Shown here: piece by piece, positions 1-8,219 of the stretch
How the letters are laid out: each line of letters opens with the position of its first letter
Position numbering within the stretch: position 1 is the stretch's first letter
Assembly: GCA_003135135.1 (NCBI GenBank)
Contig: PLDK01000043.1
Location: 77,734-129,106, forward strand
Source of the DNA: Deltaproteobacteria bacterium
GTDB taxonomy: Bacteria; Desulfobacterota; Binatia; Binatales; Binataceae
Length of the DNA stretch: 51,373 bases
Direction: 5' to 3'
Made by a program: the position numbers and the translations under genes
The notes under the pieces: generated by a model
The model's input: only the letters and a program-made list of their open reading frames with translations
Told to the model about the DNA's origin: nothing
Database searches by the model: none

Positions 1-24
1 GCCGCCCGCCGCGCAGGCGATTAG
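1..24 (+). CDS. possible 3' end of parA (partial)
   Basis: Frame 1 reads AARRAGD and a TAG stop at 22-24, followed 63 bases later by parB. ParA ATPase genes commonly lie directly upstream of parB, so these last seven codons may be the parA tail. Only the position and the in-frame stop support this; no ParA motif is inside the window. Confidence 0.3.
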   Translation, partial: AARRAGD

Positions 25-87
25 GGTGCAGCGGGAATCTGGTGCGGTGCGGAATCTGGAAGCGATCACGATCGCGAATAACAAAGG

Positions 88-1041
88 ATGAAGAGGATGA
101 TGCGGAAACCATTGGGACGCGGGCTCGATGCGCTGATCGGCACGGCGGCGGTGGAAATTGAAATTGGCGCGGATGTCGACAACGACAGTGCTGGCGGCGG
201 CGGAGCGCATTTCAGGATGGCGCCGGTCGCGAGTATCACGGCGGGGCCGTTTCAGCCGCGGATAAATTTCGACAAGGAGCGGCTGGCCGAACTTACCCGC
301 GCGATCCAGAGCCAGGGGATTATCGAGCCGCTGATCGTGCGGCGGATCGCGGGCGCGTCGGCGGCGGGGGAAAGCGACGGGCCGCGCTACGAGCTGATCG
401 CGGGCGAGCGGCGGCTGCGTGCGGCGCGTGCGGCGGGTCTGGAAGCGGTTCCGGTCGTGGTGCGGGAACTCGACGATCGCGCGGCGCTGGAAATGTCGCT
501 GGTCGAGAATATCGTGCGCGAGGATCTGAACGCGGTCGAAGAAGGGCTGGCGTTTTTCCGGCTCGTCGAGCATTTCGGGCTGACCCAGGACGAAATCGCG
601 GGACGAGTCGGCAAGAGCCGTTCCTACGTGAGCAACGCGATTCGATTGCTGGAACTGCCGCAGCCAATCCTGAATATGATTGCGAAGGGGGAACTCAGCG
701 CGGGGCAGGCGCGGCCGCTGCTCGCGATTGAATCGCCCGACGCGCAGCTGTCGGCGGCGCGGCGGATCGCGGCGGTCGGAATCTCGGCGCGCGGCGCCGA
801 AGAGATTGCCACCGCGCATCGCCCACGCACGTCGAAAACCGCATCCGCCCGATCCGCCGCCGATGCGAATCTGAACGCGCTCGCCGAGGGCCTGCAACGC
901 GCGCTCAAGCGCAAGGTCAGAATTTTCAAGCGGCGCGGGCGAAGTCCGGGACGAATCGAAATCGATTACTACGACGATAACGATCTGACCGCGGTCGCCG
1001 AGATGCTGCTGGGGAATTCGCGGGCCGCATTGCGCGCGTAG
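88..1041 (+). CDS. parB: ParB/Spo0J family chromosome partitioning protein
   Basis: 317 aa, a normal ParB length. ParB binds parS sites near the origin, clamps on DNA in a CTP-dependent way and partners ParA in chromosome segregation. The N-terminus has the short basic GRGLDALIG segment that in this family contacts ParA. The CTP-binding core shows GERRLRAARAAG (about residues 106-117) and ENIVREDLN. A helix-turn-helix follows (LTQDEIAGRVGKSRSYVSNA, about residues 164-183), and the C-terminal part looks like the dimerisation domain. The ATG at 88 follows AAAGG closely. A codon-rich alternative start lies only four codons downstream (MMRK). A 10-bp perfect hairpin sits 30 bases after the stop. 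No complete parS site was seen in the window. Confidence 0.95.
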   Translation: MKRMMRKPLGRGLDALIGTAAVEIEIGADVDNDSAGGGGAHFRMAPVASITAGPFQPRINFDKERLAELTRAIQSQGIIEPLIVRRIAGASAAGESDGPRYELIAGERRLRAARAAGLEAVPVVVRELDDRAALEMSLVENIVREDLNAVEEGLAFFRLVEHFGLTQDEIAGRVGKSRSYVSNAIRLLELPQPILNMIAKGELSAGQARPLLAIESPDAQLSAARRIAAVGISARGAEEIATAHRPRTSKTASARSAADANLNALAEGLQRALKRKVRIFKRRGRSPGRIEIDYYDDNDLTAVAEMLLGNSRAALRA

Positions 1042-1177
1042 GCAGGGGCAAAAGGGAGAACTTGATTGTATGCGGAACCCGCCGTGGGTTCCGCACCTCC
1101 TTGGGCAGGGCTGAGCCCTGCACCGCAGTGAGAAGACGCGAAAATCTGCGCAGCGCATCTTTTCGCGACTATGCGAT

Positions 1178-1267
1178 GGGCAGGAGTGACCCCTGACCGT
1201 GGCGACGGCAGCGCAGTATTAACCCGTTGGCAGGGGGCCGCGCGCGACAACGGAGCGCGGCCTGTTA
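1178..1267 (-). repeat. dispersed repeat, copy A (reverse orientation)
   Basis: Reads, on the minus strand, as the same element found at 1803-1920 and 30641-30757 and, in the same orientation as this copy, at 51230-51346. Shared blocks are GTGGCGACGGCAGCGCAGTA, a TTAA-containing segment, CCGTTGGCAGGG and a GC-rich inverted stem. This copy has lost part of one arm (GCGACAACGGAGCGCGG in place of the longer stem). Confidence 0.85.
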
Positions 1268-1278
1268 GAACTTTCTTT

Positions 1279-1398
1279 GTGTCATCCTGAGCGCAGCGAA
1301 GGATCTCGCGCGTAAGCGCGTGCTGCCGGCGACGGACGCAGGAGTCTTCGTTGTCCGTCGAGATTCTTCGCTACAGCAGCTTTCGCTCAGAATGACAC
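1279..1398. repeat. imperfect palindrome of the GTCATCCTGAGC type
   Basis: Left arm GTGTCATCCTGAGCG (1279-1293) pairs with CGCTCAGAATGACAC (1384-1398) with one mismatch. A second inner arm pairs GCAGCGAAGGATCTCG (1292-1307) with the complement of CGAGATTCTTCGCTAC (about 1360-1375). This two-arm layout, about 120 bp long, resembles the short palindromic elements with GTCATCCTGAGC arms that are scattered in many bacterial genomes. The element ends 27 bases before the DUF952 start. Confidence 0.75.
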
Positions 1399-1424
1399 GA
1401 GAGAAGCGAGGCCCGGTTAGAAGT

Positions 1425-1802
1425 ATGAGTGAGGAGAGAAGAAATCCCGGCCAGGGTGCAGGGGCTGGCCCCTGCCATATCGTCAAGCGGATTGAGTGGG
1501 CGCAGGCCGTTGCGCGGGGGACGTATGCGCCGGCGAGCTTGCGCGCGGAAGGATTTATCCATTGCTCGACTGTCGCGCAGGTGGCCGATACTGCGAACCG
1601 GTTTTACCGCGGGCATCATGGGCTCGTCGTGTTGTGTATCGACGAATCGCGGCTGAAGGCGGAGTTGAAGTACGAGGCGGCGGCGGGCGAGATGTTTCCT
1701 CATCTGTATGGAGAGCTGAACGTCGATGCGGTCGCGCGGGTGGTCGAGTTGCCGTGCGAGGCGGATGGATCATTTCGATTGCCAGCCGCGATGCAGGGCT
1801 GA
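1425..1802 (+). CDS. DUF952 family protein
   Basis: 125 aa from the ATG at 1425. The conserved DUF952 core is clear: CHIVKRIEWAQA, then LRAEGFIHCSTVAQV, NRFYRG, LVVLCID and FPHLYGELNVDAV, at about residues 19-110. The biochemical function of DUF952 is not established; the fold has been compared with ADP-ribosyl-type cyclase or transferase folds. Both ends are unusual. Residues 8-18 (PGQGAGAGPC) are encoded by a short copy of the local palindrome (1453-1476), and the final MQG plus stop lies in another palindrome (1791-1815). A longer in-frame reading from 1320 starts inside the GTCATCCTGAGC element, so I reject it. Repeat insertion seems to have rewritten both termini without breaking the core. 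Confidence 0.85.
   Translation: MSEERRNPGQGAGAGPCHIVKRIEWAQAVARGTYAPASLRAEGFIHCSTVAQVADTANRFYRGHHGLVVLCIDESRLKAELKYEAAAGEMFPHLYGELNVDAVARVVELPCEADGSFRLPAAMQG
1453..1476. repeat. short palindrome inside the DUF952 N-terminus
   Basis: GTGCAGGGGCTGGCCCCTGC is a near-perfect palindrome matching the arms of the dispersed repeat. The same string recurs at about 22748-22767, just before the HAD hydrolase gene. Here it is translated in frame. Confidence 0.8.
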
Positions 1803-1920
1803 GCAGGGGTGACCCCTGCACCGCAGGGCTGAGCCCTGCACCCAGTGTTAAGGCCGCCCGCCGTTGGCGGGCGCGGTCCCTGCCAAAGGCTTAAAACTGC
1901 GCTGCCGTCGCCACGGCCAG
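1791..1920 (+). repeat. dispersed repeat, copy B
   Basis: Begins with paired palindromes (GCAGGGGTGACCCCTGC and GCAGGGCTGAGCCCTGC), then GTGTTAAGGCCGCCCGCCG, GCGGGCGCGGTCCCTGCC, a TTAA block and CTGCGCTGCCGTCGCCACGG. It aligns directly with copy C at 30641 and inversely with copies A and D. It supplies the stop codon of the DUF952 gene. Confidence 0.85.
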
Positions 1921-2197
1921 TGAAAAACCCCGCGCGTAGCGGTCCGCTCCCGGGCGCGCGGAAGGGTTGATCCAATGGGCTGTGGAAATCCGCGACTCGA
2001 AACAACAATTCCCGACTGATCTTCAACTTTTGTCCCGCAGAGAACCGTTTCCGCCATGGTGTCGTGGGCACCTCCCCTGTAAGTTAGCCGAAGTTGAGAA
2101 AGCGAAAAGGGCGAATCGAGTGCGAACTTGATTCAGCCGGGTAGCGGCCGTTGCTGCGCGGCTTTTGACCACGTTTGCCTAGAGGAGGGAGGTAGTC
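1921..2197. other. intergenic leader before the surface-protein gene
   Basis: No gene is supported here. A GC-rich self-complementary stretch (CCGCGCG at about 1930 against CGCGCGG at about 1955) follows the repeat, and the region ends with a strong ribosome-binding site, GAGGAGGGAGG, about 6 bases before the ATG at 2198. I could not assign a confident promoter or riboswitch. Confidence 0.5.
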
Positions 2198-4918
2198 ATG
2201 GAAAATTTATTTGCAAGCCGAGTTGGTGAGCCGAGGAAATACTCATCGCCAGTCACCCGGCCTTTGCTGTTACTGTCGATGTTGCTGGTTTCGATTCTGG
2301 TGTTCCCAGGATCGATGCAAGCTCAGACCCTCCCGCCGCTTGGAACGGCTGTCAATTTCGGCATACTAGGCTCCACTGGGGTCACGAATACCGGCGCAAG
2401 CATCGTTCAAGGCGATGTTGGAGTGTGGGCAGGGACGTCGATAATTGGATTTCCGCCCGGGCTCCTGACCGGGTCGCTTTACACTGGTCCTGGTCCCGGC
2501 CCTGCAGAGACAGCCAACGCGGACGCCACCACCGCATATAATGATGCTGCTAATACTGTATTAAATCCCTGCCCCGGCGGTAACGATCTGACCGGCCAGG
2601 ATCTTGGGAATGTCAGCAGCCCGATCGCCCCCCTCCTTCCAGGGGTGTACTGTTTCTCCACCTCAGCCCAATTGACCGGGACGCTCTACCTTGACTTCAC
2701 CAGCTCCAGTAGTTTCTTCATCTTCCAGATCGGCAGTACCCTCACCACGGCGAGCGCCTCCAGCGTGGTGGCAGTTGGTTCTCCGCCGGCGTGCGTTGCC
2801 AATAACATCATCTGGCAGGTCGGCAGTTCTGCGACCCTGGGAACGGGTACCACGTTCTTAGGAGACATCATTGCGTTGGCCTCGATCACCGATAACGGGC
2901 CTGACGGGATCGTAGGCGCATCGAGCGAGGGCAGCTTTTGGGCCCTCACTGGCGCGGTGACATTGTCAGGCGCCACTACCGTTACAGCATGTGGCAGCAG
3001 CGCGCCCCCGCCCCCCACGCTTCCCTACATACAGGCGCTGAAGTTCTGTGACATCAATGGAGACGGTCTGCTCGATACGGGCGATCCTGGTATCAGCAAC
3101 TGGGAGATTATATTAAGCCCCGATCCGAACAAGTGCAGTGGGTTTACCAACGCGGACGGACTACTCACGTGCGCCGACCTCCCCTCCCCCGACATTTACG
3201 ATGTGTACGAGGGCAGCAAGCCCAACTGCGTGCATACCGCGACCTGCATCAACGGCGTGTGCGGCACTTGCAGCACGACTAGCGCAGATCTATGCGGAAA
3301 GACCAGCGATTGTCCTGCGGGTCAGACCTGCGTGCCGACGTACCCACCAGCGAATCCCGTCGCGATCGATCTGACGAGCGCGACTTCGCACGATCAGGTG
3401 GAGTTCGGCAACGTCTGTCTGGGAACCGGCGGCGGGAAGACGATGGCATTCTGGGAGTCCGCGAAAGGGCAGGCGCTGATAGATAGCACCGACTTGACGT
3501 TGCTGGATGGTCTCAATCTGGTCAAAGCGAACGGAACGTCCTTCAAGCCCAGCTCGAACGTGCAGCTCAAGAGCTGGCTGGCGGCCGCGACAACCACCAA
3601 CATGGCGTACATGCTCTCGGCTGAGCTCGCTGCGATGGAATTGAACGTGCAGCATGGCTATGTGAACGGTACTGCGCTGGTATTGGCCGGGACGGCTCCG
3701 GGCACATGCAGTGTTCCAGACCTATCCCTCCCCGGCTTCATTACTATCGACAACCTGATGGCCGACGCATCCGCCCAACTCGCGGCATCGGGCGGCAATT
3801 TGACGCTGGCTGGCAATCCCGCACGCGTATGCCAGACGTTCACCGAGAACGCGCTGAACGTGACGAACAACAATGCGAACTTCGCTGGTTGTCCGACGCC
3901 TGTAGTACGGCCAACGACCTGTCCCACTGCGACTCCAACCGCGACGGCCACGGCGACCGCGACGGCGACAGCCACTGCGACTCCAACCGCGACGGCCACG
4001 GCGACCGCGACGGCGACCGCGACGACGACGGCGACGGCCACTGCGAGTGCAACCGCGACGGCGACGGCCACTGTGACTGCAACCGCGACGGCCACTGCTA
4101 CTGCAGTTGCAACCTTGACGCCGACCGCGACTGCGACCGCAACCGCGACGGCCACTGCGACGGCCACCGCGACGCCAACTGCGACACCGACGACAACGGT
4201 CGTCTTCCTTACCTCCGGCACTAGCTGGACCGTTCCGAGCAACTGGAACAGCTCCAATAATACTATCGAGTGCATCGGCGGTGGTGCTGGTGGTGCTAGC
4301 GACTCGGCAGGCGGAGCGGGTGCTGGCGGTGGTGGCGGCTATAGCAAGATCAGCAATCTCTCGCTGACTCCTAGCGGTAGCGTTACCTACGCAATCGGAA
4401 CTGGGGGCATCGCGAACGTCAGCGGCGGAAGCAGTTATTTCAACGGCACGAGCTTAGCTGGCTCCTCGTGCGGTGCCGCCGGCGGGTCAGCGGGGTCGGC
4501 TCATACGGGCGGCGCCGGTGGTGCAACTGCCAGCGGTGTCGGCACGACCAAGCATGAAGGCGGTGCAGGTGGCAGTGGCACTAGCGCCACCGGTTCTGCC
4601 GGCGGCGGGGGAGCGGCTGGCCTCCACGGGGCAGGCGTTAATGGTGCGAATGGGACAACAACGCAGACCGGTGCTGGTGGCTCAGGTGATGCGGGTGCTG
4701 GTGGCGCCGGCGGTGCTAACACCGGAGGCGCTGCAGGCGGAAACGGTACGGAATACTCAGCCTCACCTAAGTATGGGAGTGGGGGCGGCGGTGGCGGCGG
4801 GCATATCAACATCGTTGGCGGAGCCGGCGGCACATACGGCGCTGGTGCCGGCGGCAGTGGCGACGTGGGCGGTGTTGGCGCAGGCGGCCTATGCGTCATC
4901 ACCTACACAACACCCTAA
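2198..4918 (+). CDS. secreted mosaic adhesin: DUF3494 ice-binding-like domain, Thr/Ala stalk, glycine-rich tail
   Basis: 906 aa, with a long N-region, a hydrophobic segment (LLLLSMLLVSILVF) and a likely signal-peptidase site after MQA at about residue 42. Residues about 48-266 match the DUF3494 ice-binding-like fold (FGILGSTGVTNTG, QGDVGVW, STSAQLTGTLYLD). Then comes a DINGDGLLDTGDPGISNWEI segment like SdrD/Cna-B or dockerin calcium-binding units (about 280-300), a Cys-rich patch (about 335-375) and a helical region (about 410-575). Residues 577-666 are almost pure Thr/Ala with Pro, a probable flexible or glycosylated stalk. Residues 667-906 are a glycine-rich domain opening with FLTSGTSWTVPSNW, as in phage-fibre-type Gly-rich domains. 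No sorting motif or C-terminal membrane anchor is visible. Ice binding is not demonstrated; adhesion or matrix roles are equally likely. Confidence 0.85.
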   Translation: MENLFASRVGEPRKYSSPVTRPLLLLSMLLVSILVFPGSMQAQTLPPLGTAVNFGILGSTGVTNTGASIVQGDVGVWAGTSIIGFPPGLLTGSLYTGPGPGPAETANADATTAYNDAANTVLNPCPGGNDLTGQDLGNVSSPIAPLLPGVYCFSTSAQLTGTLYLDFTSSSSFFIFQIGSTLTTASASSVVAVGSPPACVANNIIWQVGSSATLGTGTTFLGDIIALASITDNGPDGIVGASSEGSFWALTGAVTLSGATTVTACGSSAPPPPTLPYIQALKFCDINGDGLLDTGDPGISNWEIILSPDPNKCSGFTNADGLLTCADLPSPDIYDVYEGSKPNCVHTATCINGVCGTCSTTSADLCGKTSDCPAGQTCVPTYPPANPVAIDLTSATSHDQVEFGNVCLGTGGGKTMAFWESAKGQALIDSTDLTLLDGLNLVKANGTSFKPSSNVQLKSWLAAATTTNMAYMLSAELAAMELNVQHGYVNGTALVLAGTAPGTCSVPDLSLPGFITIDNLMADASAQLAASGGNLTLAGNPARVCQTFTENALNVTNNNANFAGCPTPVVRPTTCPTATPTATATATATATATATPTATATATATATATTTATATASATATATATVTATATATATAVATLTPTATATATATATATATATPTATPTTTVVFLTSGTSWTVPSNWNSSNNTIECIGGGAGGASDSAGGAGAGGGGGYSKISNLSLTPSGSVTYAIGTGGIANVSGGSSYFNGTSLAGSSCGAAGGSAGSAHTGGAGGATASGVGTTKHEGGAGGSGTSATGSAGGGGAAGLHGAGVNGANGTTTQTGAGGSGDAGAGGAGGANTGGAAGGNGTEYSASPKYGSGGGGGGGHINIVGGAGGTYGAGAGGSGDVGGVGAGGLCVITYTTP
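3925..4197 (+). repeat. coding low-complexity tandem repeat (Thr-Ala stalk)
   Basis: Degenerate tandem repeat built from ACN-GCN codon pairs with periodic CCN insertions, all in frame with the surface protein. Units such as GCGACGGCCACGGCGACC recur at 12- and 18-base spacing, a pattern prone to slippage that keeps frame only for multiples of three. Confidence 0.85.
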
Positions 4919-5239
4919 CAAACCTGAAGGCGACCTACAGGGCGAGACGTGAATCGAGGGAAAATACTCGAGCGAGATGGCGACCAGCGTGGTGTGTTTC
5001 ACTCTATCCACAGTCAGTTTACGACGGTGCCGAAGGGTTCGGCGGATGTGTTCAGGCTGGTTCCAGGGGGAACATTTCTTGACGGTAAATTCGCTCAAGA
5101 CGGTTGACGCCGGGGACTGGTTTGTGGGAAAAGAATTAACGAAAATATCCGGGGGCAGGACAAAATTCAGGGCTCTGCGGATTTGTGCGAGGCAGGCCAG
5201 AAGCCGTTTTCTGGCGCGAGTTACCAGGGAGGGACGGTA
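4919..5239. other. 321-bp gap between the adhesin and the collagen-like trio
   Basis: No convincing gene: the two short readings here lack ribosome-binding sites and family features. The right end carries GGAGGGACGG just before the ATG at 5240. It probably holds the promoter or leader of the collagen-like genes, but I see no clear -35/-10 pair or known riboswitch. Confidence 0.5.
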
Positions 5240-6235
5240 ATGCATGTATCATTCAGGCATGCGCGACGCGTGATGTTAGGCGCCGCGCTGGGGGTGCTGT
5301 TTCTCGCCGTTATGCCAGGCACCGGTCAGGCGCAGACGTGTTCCGACGGGACATGTGAAATCTGCATATCGCCGAAACACCAGACCGTAAACGTGCACGG
5401 CGGCAGCGCTTGCAAAGCACCCAACCGGTATTTCCAATGGGCTCAGACCGGGGCGGCGGGATCGGCCGGACCGATGGGTCTCATGGGTGTGGAAGGGCTA
5501 CAAGGACCGACGGGACCATCTGGCCCGAATGGACCGCAGGGTCCGGCGGGACCGGCGGGTGCAGTCGGAGTGGTTGGACCGACCGGGGCTACAGGTCCTG
5601 GAGGCCTAGCCGGAATAACGGGTCAGCAGGGACTGCAGGGATTGCAGGGGGCAACGGGTCCAACAGGTCCGACGGGACCGTCGGGTACGAACGGAACCAA
5701 CGGAACGCAATCGTTCCTGCTGGTTGGCGGCGACCTGGGCGCTACGCTCCAAGCTTACAATTATTCTACCTTCTTTAATCAATTTTTACTGGGCAACGCG
5801 TCATCCACCCCTCCGGGGAACAGCCCTCTCTACTACGGCCCGGGCAACGGCGTTGACGCTATTAACAACAGTGAAGCGGTGCCGATCGATGCTGGTACCG
5901 CCAGCCAACTCTACGTGCAGACCTCGAGCGTTCCCGGAGACGGTGAGAGCTACACGTTTGACCTATTGATAAACGGCAACCCTACCCCCGTTACATGCGC
6001 GATCGGTCTTCCCCCGAACGCGACGCTGACCGAGTGCAAAGACCTGGTTGATACACAGGCCTATAACGCGGGCGATACCATCGAACTTGAAGGCACAGCA
6101 TCGTGCTGCTCGAATCCGACCAACGTGATGTGGTCAGTGGTTATCACGCAGACTACGCCGGTGAGCGCCCCAATCCCGCTCGTGGCGAAGGGCGGGCAAC
6201 CCACAGCCGTAAACAAGATACAGGCGCCACAGTGA
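5240..6235 (+). CDS. secreted collagen-like protein 1
   Basis: 331 aa from the ATG at 5240, preceded by GGAGGGACGG. The signal peptide ends near GQA-QT (residue 31). A short Cys-containing N-domain follows ([10 protein letters not shown], ending FQWAQT), then an uninterrupted run of Gly-X-Y triplets from residue 71 to 154 (5450-5701): 28 triplets ending GTN GTN. The run is rich in GPT/GPS/GPA and holds a single charged residue (GVE). The C-terminal domain (about 160-315) has the conserved pieces [59 protein letters not shown] and MWSVVI, which recur in the next two proteins. It looks like a beta-rich trimerising head similar in layout to BclA or C1q. A probable extracellular trimer; the ligand is unknown. 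Confidence 0.9.
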   Translation: MHVSFRHARRVMLGAALGVLFLAVMPGTGQAQTCSDGTCEICISPKHQTVNVHGGSACKAPNRYFQWAQTGAAGSAGPMGLMGVEGLQGPTGPSGPNGPQGPAGPAGAVGVVGPTGATGPGGLAGITGQQGLQGLQGATGPTGPTGPSGTNGTNGTQSFLLVGGDLGATLQAYNYSTFFNQFLLGNASSTPPGNSPLYYGPGNGVDAINNSEAVPIDAGTASQLYVQTSSVPGDGESYTFDLLINGNPTPVTCAIGLPPNATLTECKDLVDTQAYNAGDTIELEGTASCCSNPTNVMWSVVITQTTPVSAPIPLVAKGGQPTAVNKIQAPQ

Positions 6236-6302
6236 ACGCACGATGAGAGAGCAACAAGTAAGGCAGGGTACGAGAATGGCAACAGTCAGGGAGGGGACCA
6301 GA

Positions 6303-7193
6303 ATGCCTCAATCTTATAAGAACGCGTGGCGCTGGCTCGTCGGAGCATCGGCGGCTGCGATGTTGATAGCGAGTATCGCGCCGGCGGCAAACGCGCAGGA
6401 AATCTCGCTGTGCATATCGAGGAAGGGCAAAATCGTTGGGATCGACATCCCGTGCGAGAACCATAACATCCGATTGGACTGGAACCTGCCCGGAGCTGCG
6501 GGCTCCCAGGGGCTGCAGGGTCCAACAGGCCCCACAGGTCCAATGGGCGCGGCGGGTCCCACAGGTTCGCAAGGCGCTGTAGGTGTAGCGGGTCTCCAGG
6601 GGCCGATGGGGTCGGTGGGCCTGACGGGCCCTGAGGGAGCGCAAGGAGTGACGGGCGCTGCAGGACCTACCGGAAATACCGGGCCGACGGGATTTATGGG
6701 TTCGGCGGGACCTACAGGTCCTTCGGGCACCAACGGCACCAATGGCGACTATGTTACGACTCTGACCGGTGGTTCGCTGGGCGACACGATCGGCGCGGAT
6801 GCGGGTATTCAGTTGACCGATGCCCTCGTCAACCCCCCCGTCCTCTATATGGGGCCGGGTAACGGAGCGGATTTCACCCAGTCGACAGTCGCAGTACCTG
6901 TTCCGGGTGGTGTGGCGTCCGATCTGCAGGTCGTGGTTTCGGGCGAGCCAGAAGCAGCGGATGCGGTCGGGACCGGTACATACACATTCTCGGTATGCGA
7001 CAACGGTAATTGCGCCACAGACATAACATGCCCAATTGTAGGCACCGCCACGACCTGCTCTGACGACACCGACACGTGGGGTTTCAGTCCGGGCGACACT
7101 ATCTCCATTCAAGCCTACAGCTCGGCGGGCACTCCCGCCACGGTCGATGTGTCGTGGTCTCTGGATTACGCCCTACCCGCGCCCCCGATATAA
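6303..7193 (+). CDS. secreted collagen-like protein 2
   Basis: 296 aa. I chose the ATG at 6303 because AGGGAGGGG precedes it and the resulting N-terminus ([19 protein letters not shown]) aligns with protein 3; upstream in-frame ATGs at 6243 and 6276 give poor signal peptides. Cleavage is likely after ANA at residue 31. The N-domain is [15 protein letters not shown] followed by LDW, nearly identical in plan to protein 3. The Gly-X-Y run covers residues 64-147 (6492-6743): 28 triplets, again ending GTN GTN, with one charged residue (GPE). The C-terminal head has [50 protein letters not shown] and VDVSWSLDY. Co-directional, 67 bases after protein 1. Confidence 0.9.
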   Translation: MPQSYKNAWRWLVGASAAAMLIASIAPAANAQEISLCISRKGKIVGIDIPCENHNIRLDWNLPGAAGSQGLQGPTGPTGPMGAAGPTGSQGAVGVAGLQGPMGSVGLTGPEGAQGVTGAAGPTGNTGPTGFMGSAGPTGPSGTNGTNGDYVTTLTGGSLGDTIGADAGIQLTDALVNPPVLYMGPGNGADFTQSTVAVPVPGGVASDLQVVVSGEPEAADAVGTGTYTFSVCDNGNCATDITCPIVGTATTCSDDTDTWGFSPGDTISIQAYSSAGTPATVDVSWSLDYALPAPPI

Positions 7194-7272
7194 GCGGTGC
7201 AGGAGTGGATGAATGAGTTCGTTAGCTGAACGCGGAACGGCCAGAGGGCAAAAGAAAATGGAGGGCGTCAAC

Positions 7273-8190
7273 ATGCCTGCTTCCTTGAAATTCGCGTGGC
7301 GCTGGATCGTCGGTGCGACCGCCGCCGCGATAATCGGCCTGGTAGCACTGCCAGGCGTTGGCCAGGCGCAAACTTTGTCGATTTGTATCAACAAGGGCAA
7401 CGGCAGAGTCAGGGGCATCGATGTTCCATGCCTCGCATCTCAGATCCAACTCTCGTGGGATATCACTGGACCACAGGGAGCGACGGGACCGACCGGACCG
7501 GCCGGATATGCGGGGCCGGCGGGTGTCCAAGGCGGGGCGGGTCTTGGAGGAGCGACAGGTCCGAGTGGGCCACAAGGAGCGGTGGGACCACAGGGTGCGC
7601 AGGGTCTTGCCGGGCTCACGGGACCTACGGGGCCATCAGGAATTCAGGGTAATCCTGGAATTCGAGGACTGGCCGGTCTGGCCGGCGCTACAGGCGTTGG
7701 GGGCACCAACGGCACAAGCGAGACCGGCAAAACCTTCCTGACCGGAGGTTCGCTGGGTACGTTTGGCTCTGACGCAGGTGTCGCGTTGGCCGGAGTTAAT
7801 GGTCTTACCTTTCTGGGGCCGGGCAATGGCTCGCAGCAATATAACGGCGGTGCCCTTGAGACCGCGGTGCCGATGAATGATGCGGGCGAAGCATACAACT
7901 TCTTTGTACGTATCGATCAAGCCCCGGGCAACGATCCGGGGACTGGCGTTCCCATGAGCTACACCTTCTACCTCTGCGACTTCCTCTCCCCTAATGATTG
8001 CGCCTACGCTAGTTCTTGTACCATCACCAACCCGGACACGACCTGTAATGACCTCTACAACACGACCGGCGCCTTCAACCCATTCGCCGCGGGCGATTTG
8101 CTCGCGGTGTGGGCGGAGCCCAATGACGAATTCGCGAATCCTGCGGACGTGACGTGGTCGGTCACTTATGACAAATCGTCACCGTTCTAG
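7273..8190 (+). CDS. secreted collagen-like protein 3
   Basis: 305 aa from the ATG at 7273 (MPASLKFAWRWIVGATAAA), preceded by ATGGAGGGCGTCAAC; the longer reading from 7213 would bury the signal peptide. Cleavage is likely after GQA at residue 32. The N-domain is CINKGNGRVRGIDVPC followed by LSW. The Gly-X-Y run covers residues 66-149 (7468-7719): 28 triplets ending GTN GTS, with one charged residue (GIR). The C-terminal head repeats the family blocks (GGSLGTFG, LGPGNG, AVPMNDAG, SYTFYLC, SSCTI, TTCND, AGDLLAVW, VTWSVTYD) and is slightly enlarged by an FLSPNDCAYA loop with an extra cysteine. Last gene of the trio, followed by a strong terminator. Confidence 0.9.
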   Translation: MPASLKFAWRWIVGATAAAIIGLVALPGVGQAQTLSICINKGNGRVRGIDVPCLASQIQLSWDITGPQGATGPTGPAGYAGPAGVQGGAGLGGATGPSGPQGAVGPQGAQGLAGLTGPTGPSGIQGNPGIRGLAGLAGATGVGGTNGTSETGKTFLTGGSLGTFGSDAGVALAGVNGLTFLGPGNGSQQYNGGALETAVPMNDAGEAYNFFVRIDQAPGNDPGTGVPMSYTFYLCDFLSPNDCAYASSCTITNPDTTCNDLYNTTGAFNPFAAGDLLAVWAEPNDEFANPADVTWSVTYDKSSPF

Positions 8191-8219
8191 CAGATCGAGA
8201 TTACTTTCGTGACTGAGGA

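Larger units (their letters stand above)
1042..1424. repeat. gene-free, hairpin-rich repeat island
   Basis: This gap holds no credible gene. It contains, in order: a perfect 10-bp hairpin (TGCGGAACCC at 1071-1080 pairing with 1086-1095); a short palindrome of the GCAGGGCTGAGCCCTGC type (about 1105-1121); a hairpin with arms CGCGAAAA/TTTTCGCG (1137-1144 and 1160-1167); a long dispersed repeat copy (1178-1267); and an imperfect inverted repeat of the GTCATCCTGAGC type (1279-1398). The first hairpin lacks a T-run, so it is not a classic intrinsic terminator for parB. Confidence 0.8.

Noticed and set aside
1320-1424. 35-codon extension at the DUF952 start
   Set aside because: It begins inside the GTCATCCTGAGC palindrome and has no ribosome-binding site; the ATG at 1425 suits the family better.
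1045-1920. Repeat island as a CRISPR array
   Set aside because: Repeats are palindromic, irregularly spaced and scattered at other loci; no regular spacers and no cas genes.
3658-4275. Minus-strand reading of 205 residues, largely a Val-Ala repeat
   Set aside because: It is the antisense shadow of the Thr/Ala stalk of the surface protein; the composition is forced by the repeat.
4995-5002. TGTTTCAC resembling half of a parS site
   Set aside because: The inverted right half (GTGAAACA) is missing, so it is not a parS.
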